Shown here in pieces: positions 15,314 through 18,745 of a DNA stretch of 18,745 bases (positions are counted from its first letter, which is position 1; each line of letters starts with the position of its first letter). The DNA lies in assembly GCA_031423755.1 (NCBI GenBank), contig JANPGC010000097.1, positions 1 through 18,745 on the forward strand, written 5' to 3'. Position numbers and translations under genes: made by a program. Origin of the DNA: JANMEX01 sp031423755. GTDB lineage: Bacteria > Pseudomonadota > Alphaproteobacteria > Rhizobiales > Rhizobiaceae. The notes below the pieces were generated by a model. The model saw only the letters and a program-made list of their open reading frames with translations. It ran no database searches and was not told the DNA's origin.

Positions 15314-18300
15314 TCACCCGCCCAGCTTCTTGCTGATCGCCTTGGAGATGCTCGGTCCCCAGCCGTTGACCAGCTGGGTGAAAAGCGCCTTTTCGCTGAC
15401 ATTCAAGCCTTCCAGCGTGTTGTCCTTCCCGCGGTTGACCATCTGGTAGGTCTTGATCAAGAGGTCCGCTTTGCCCGGCCCGAAGCCGACGTAGCCCTGC
15501 ACGGCATCGCGTATCTGGTCATAGGTGTTTCCGGCATCTCGGCTTGCCTTCATTGCCGCCTTGATGTCATCGGGGAAGGTGTAGACCTGATCCTCGTTGC
15601 GGGTGGACAGTTTCGGGTCGATCTTGAGATCGGCCGGGCGCACCTCGTTGGCCTCATGCGCTGCCAGTGCGGCATCGGGCACGCTGGGCGGTGCGCCATC
15701 CTGTTTGGAGCTCTCGCTGTATTTGGAATCAATGGTTGCCTGAACGCTGAGTTTGGGCACTTCCTGCAGCTTCATGTCGAGCACCGCAGCCTTTACCTTG
15801 ATGGTCGAATCGACCTTTTGCTTTCCACCCTTGATCTTGCTCAAGACACCATCCGTGGTCACATCCACCGTGTATTTGACCCAGAATTTCTTGTCATTCA
15901 CCCAGGTCTTCACAGTCTCTTCAATCAGCCGGTTGTGCTCTGCATTGGCGCTGGCGGTGATTGGAAACAGATTGCGCGCCTCGCCCGGCCCACCCAGATT
16001 GTCGTTGAGCAGATGGCCGCGGATATAGCGCAGATGGGTGTCGCCTTCCGTGCCGCCCGGCAGCAAGTCCATCAGGTCGGCCTGATCCTTTGGCGGCCCG
16101 CCCTGGTCATGCTCAGGGCCGAGCGGAAAGGCGGTCATCTTTATGCCGACATCATGCCCGGCAAGGTTGGTGACACCAAAACCCACTTTGGTCATGTGCT
16201 TTTGCGCGATGTCAGTTGGAAGGCCGGTCGAGTTGAGCGGTTCGGTGGACTGGACTTTCAGCGTCGGATTGATCTCGCCGACAATGGCAAACCCCTTGTC
16301 GAAATCCCCTTCATAGCCGAGTTTGGCAAGGCCGAACCGTGCCTTGATACGGGGAAAGAAATTGTCGAGCTGATTGGTGTCGTCGGCGACCGCACCGGCA
16401 AGCTCAATCGCCTTTTGCGCCGCGTCAACATCTTCCTGCTGCTGCTCGTGGGTCCTCTCGCTCGGCACGGGCGGCTCGTCCAGCGTCGCCAGCGTTATCG
16501 GTTTCGGGTAGCGGGGCGTCTTTGCGTTGGGCAGTTTGTCGGGCGGCAATGTTCCTTGCTTGGATGTGTCGGTTTTTGCGGCATCATCCACTGCTGCCGA
16601 TCTTGCAGGTTCATTGCCCGGCGTCGGCGCAGCGCCGGGATCCTTGTTGGCACCCTCGCCAGTGGCCTTGGCGCCGCCTGCGGGTGGCCCCGGCTTCTTG
16701 CCCGGTTTGGCCGGAGGGGCGGGCGGGGTTTCGGTCTTCTTGGCTTGCTCGGCGGTTTCCGGCGGCACCGGGGCCTTGCGCTGTTCCTTCAATGCACCCT
16801 TCCATTGCGCCTTGTTCTCAAGCGCCTCGCGCGCGCCAGAGGCAGCTGGGCCGTCTTCCGGCATTGCGCCCTGCACCAGAGATTCCGTGTCAATATCGGA
16901 CGTCTTCATCTCGATTTCAGGCGGGTTCGGCTGGCCGAACTTGTAGGACATGTGCGCCTGAAGCCCAAGGTCCGGCCCGATGGGCATGACATGCTCGGCA
17001 AGCTTCCAGGTGTTTTCCCAAACGGTTACCCACAACGCTTCGACTTCTGCCCATGCGTTCAAACCAACCTTCAGCCGCGCGCCTGCGGCCATTGTGGCTG
17101 TGCCTTCGATGCCCCAATCGCCGTTTTCGTAGCTGAGTTCCGGAACAACCGAAATTGCACCATAAATGCCAGCCGTCGCCACGGCTTCAATGCCGCCTGT
17201 GAGCGAGCCGAGCAACACATCGAGGCCCAGCCCTGCCCCAAACGCCACATAGCCTTCGACAAAGGCAGGGATAAACATTTCGCCGGAAATGGTGAAACTC
17301 GGATCGGTCTTCTCGGAGCCGAATGTGTAGGAGCCTTCAACCTTGATGTTGCGGAAGACGCCCGGCCCGATGCCCGCGCGCACCCCTGCCCGTACCCGGA
17401 TGATGGCGACGAGAATCGCCCACAGAGGGATGTTCTGCGAATATTTGAACAGTTCCTTGTCGATGCGCTTTTCCGGGAAAAGCTCAAGCGGTTCGGTGAC
17501 TTCAATTGCGCCAGAAACATCAACTCCTCCTTCCGGCAGGATCGTCGCCGTCAAAGTCCCGGCGAGGCGTGGCATGATCTGCGCCCGCACCTTGCCGGAG
17601 CCACCGAGCGCCAGCGTCTTGTCTTCCTTTTGGGCCACTGTCACCAGAATGTTGCCGGAAAGTTTGCCGTCGTCAGCGGAGTAGGCAAGATTGGTCTCGC
17701 CGGACCAGAGCTCATCCTTGTAACGCACGGTGACATTGCCGGTGAGCCCGGGGATCAAATCAGTGTTGATCGGAACACCGACTTCGCCCTCAATCAGCCC
17801 TTCCTTGTAGGCCAGAACCACATGCACCGGCTGGAGACCCGGCACGGTGATGTCGGCGACGACGCCGAGATTGAGCTGGCCGGTTTCAGAATAGGAGGCT
17901 TCGACCTTGCCGGTGCCGATCTTGCCGAATGTCGCCTCGACGCTGCCGGAGAAGGCGAGCTTGCCCTGTTCGGACAATTTGGCGGTGATTGATCCACCGG
18001 TGACCGGCACACCCTTGGGGAATTTGTCGGCGCTGACGGTGAGCGATCCGGAGACTTTGCCGTCATTCAGCGCGACAGTGCCGGACGCCTCTTTCAGGGC
18101 GGGGACGATCAGCTTGAATGTGCCCGCGCCGGAGAATTTGCCGCCGCGGTCCAACGCAGCCGTCGTGATGGCGACGCTGCCGAATCCCTTGTAGTCAGCG
18201 GCAAACGCCGACAGTGTGGCGCTCGGCTTGCCGTTAATGTAGCCGATGTCGATCTTGCCGGCGCTGAGGTTGAGCGCAGGGATCGGCGACGTGTGCGAGG

Positions 18301-18745
18301 CAATGTCGATGGACGCGGTGGCCACAAGGTTTTTTGCCTCATCGACCGAGAATTCGCCCTTGATGGCGCTGAGGAAGGGCGGGGTTATGTTGATCGTGCC
18401 GGACGCAGAGAACGTGCTCGCCTCGCCGAACTTGAACGAGAAGGATGCTGTGCCGAGATCGGGGTAAGCAAGGTCGATCTTGCCCTCGCCGGTCAACTGG
18501 CCTGCTGCCGCGTTGATGGTGCCGGAGCCGGTTGCGGTGGCTTTCTTGAATGACTTCGGCAACAGGTCAGCGCCGTTGACTGTGGCAGAGCCGGTGATCT
18601 GCCCCTGTTCGTTGATCGCAGCTTTGAGCGTTGGATTGCCCAGCGCCGGGATGGCGATGGTCTTCTGCACCTCGCCTTCAAATGTCGCCGTTCCCGCCTT
18701 GTCAACCTTGATCCGGAAGCCGCCGTCGGCGACCGCTGGTATGGC
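15314..18745 (-). CDS. Giant beta-repeat protein with C-terminal endonuclease domain, 5' end outside window
   Basis: About 1140 residues are visible; the frame is open to the window edge and the GTG at 18670 is internal, so the real start lies beyond. Numbering from 18670: residues 1-400 are degenerate beta-rich repeats (SGTI, GSGK, SGSLTV and similar); about 405-600 is a glycine-rich, partly hydrophobic region beginning VRAGVRAGIGPG, like the large DUF4157 proteins of extracellular contractile injection systems; about 635-700 is a proline-rich linker; about 830-990 is a DNA/RNA non-specific endonuclease-type domain with the core RGHLLNDNLGG (His886 the likely general base) and ARNLFPITASANAEH; about 1010-1118 is a further small helical domain. 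This layout is that of a delivered toxin or eCIS-associated protein. No signal peptide can be judged. The stop overlaps the GTG upstream of the next gene, suggesting coupling. Confidence 0.8.
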   Translation of the reverse strand, partial: AIPAVADGGFRIKVDKAGTATFEGEVQKTIAIPALGNPTLKAAINEQGQITGSATVNGADLLPKSFKKATATGSGTINAAAGQLTGEGKIDLAYPDLGTASFSFKFGEASTFSASGTINITPPFLSAIKGEFSVDEAKNLVATASIDIASHTSPIPALNLSAGKIDIGYINGKPSATLSAFAADYKGFGSVAITTAALDRGGKFSGAGTFKLIVPALKEASGTVALNDGKVSGSLTVSADKFPKGVPVTGGSITAKLSEQGKLAFSGSVEATFGKIGTGKVEASYSETGQLNLGVVADITVPGLQPVHVVLAYKEGLIEGEVGVPINTDLIPGLTGNVTVRYKDELWSGETNLAYSADDGKLSGNILVTVAQKEDKTLALGGSGKVRAQIMPRLAGTLTATILPEGGVDVSGAIEVTEPLELFPEKRIDKELFKYSQNIPLWAILVAIIRVRAGVRAGIGPGVFRNIKVEGSYTFGSEKTDPSFTISGEMFIPAFVEGYVAFGAGLGLDVLLGSLTGGIEAVATAGIYGAISVVPELSYENGDWGIEGTATMAAGARLKVGLNAWAEVEALWVTVWENTWKLAEHVMPIGPDLGLQAHMSYKFGQPNPPEIEMKTSDIDTESLVQGAMPEDGPAASGAREALENKAQWKGALKEQRKAPVPPETAEQAKKTETPPAPPAKPGKKPGPPAGGAKATGEGANKDPGAAPTPGNEPARSAAVDDAAKTDTSKQGTLPPDKLPNAKTPRYPKPITLATLDEPPVPSERTHEQQQEDVDAAQKAIELAGAVADDTNQLDNFFPRIKARFGLAKLGYEGDFDKGFAIVGEINPTLKVQSTEPLNSTGLPTDIAQKHMTKVGFGVTNLAGHDVGIKMTAFPLGPEHDQGGPPKDQADLMDLLPGGTEGDTHLRYIRGHLLNDNLGGPGEARNLFPITASANAEHNRLIEETVKTWVNDKKFWVKYTVDVTTDGVLSKIKGGKQKVDSTIKVKAAVLDMKLQEVPKLSVQATIDSKYSESSKQDGAPPSVPDAALAAHEANEVRPADLKIDPKLSTRNEDQVYTFPDDIKAAMKASRDAGNTYDQIRDAVQGYVGFGPGKADLLIKTYQMVNRGKDNTLEGLNVSEKALFTQLVNGWGPSISKAISKKLGG
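15946..16180 (-). other. Endonuclease-type core of the giant protein
   Basis: This interval codes for the conserved nuclease core. The key segment RGHLLNDNLGG (around 15989-16021) resembles the catalytic His and metal-binding Asn of the DNA/RNA non-specific endonuclease family; NLFPITASANAEH follows. Similar cores end large proteins linked to eCIS and polymorphic toxins. Nuclease activity is inferred from the motif. Confidence 0.6.
17470..18670 (-). repeat. Region encoding degenerate beta-strand repeats
   Basis: The coded protein repeats short beta units of about 15-40 residues around patterns such as G-x-G-x-hydrophobic-x-hydrophobic and SG-x-hydrophobic-x-hydrophobic. Examples are GSGTINAAAG, SASGTINITP, SGAGTFKLIV, EASGTVALND, SGSLTV, SGSVEATF, SGNILVTV and SGAIEVTE. 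The DNA copies have diverged too far to be a tandem repeat at base level. This is probably an elongated beta structure that continues past the window edge. Confidence 0.55.

Noticed and set aside
15278..17992. 904-codon open frame on the plus strand
   Set aside because: It lies entirely antisense to the giant minus-strand protein, whose domains and motifs are recognisable. Its composition (rich in Arg, Gly, Leu, His and Cys) is typical of a GC-rich shadow frame.

Overview
The window looks like chromosomal DNA from an alphaproteobacterium, probably Hyphomicrobiales. It is GC-rich throughout, and it opens with the transglutaminase / ATP-grasp / alpha-E operon that is common in that group. No 16S or other taxonomic marker is present, so this placement is an inference. 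No tRNA, rRNA, CRISPR array, transposase or integrase was seen.

Region 1 (about 149-6650, + strand) is a tightly packed three-gene operon. It encodes a transglutaminase-DUF2126 protein, a circularly permuted ATP-grasp fused to an alpha-E domain, and a second transglutaminase-like protein. Such operons are predicted to ligate and process peptides, but their product is unknown. The first gene is broken at the window edge. Bases 1 to about 150 read, on the minus strand, as a divergent copy of the transglutaminase domain found 270-400 bases further in. This suggests a chimeric contig end or a local inversion.

Region 2 (6894-14387, + strand) follows an AT-richer gap of 243 bases. It holds six co-directional genes with short gaps, five of them with a clear Shine-Dalgarno sequence: a five-TM coiled-coil membrane protein, a large subtilisin-like (S8) protease, a ComEC-like metallo-beta-lactamase-fold hydrolase, a patatin-like phospholipase, an amidase_2/PGRP-type N-acetylmuramoyl-L-alanine amidase with a C-terminal SH3 domain, and an SH3-DUF2272 protein. 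A perfect 10-bp inverted repeat closes the cluster.

Region 3 (18745-14439, - strand) converges on region 2. A very large protein, cut at its N-terminus by the window edge, has long beta-rich repeats, a membrane-like/glycine-rich central region, a proline-rich linker and a C-terminal DNA/RNA non-specific endonuclease-type domain. It resembles the large DUF4157-type proteins associated with extracellular contractile injection systems (eCIS). Its stop codon overlaps an upstream GTG of a lysozyme/chitosanase-like hydrolase gene.

Taken together, regions 2 and 3 bring hydrolases of protein, lipid, peptidoglycan and nucleic acid next to a membrane protein, and the peptidoglycan-active enzymes have no visible Sec signal. 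A conflict, predation or contractile-injection cargo locus is the best inference. No structural phage or eCIS gene lies inside the window, so this remains a hypothesis.
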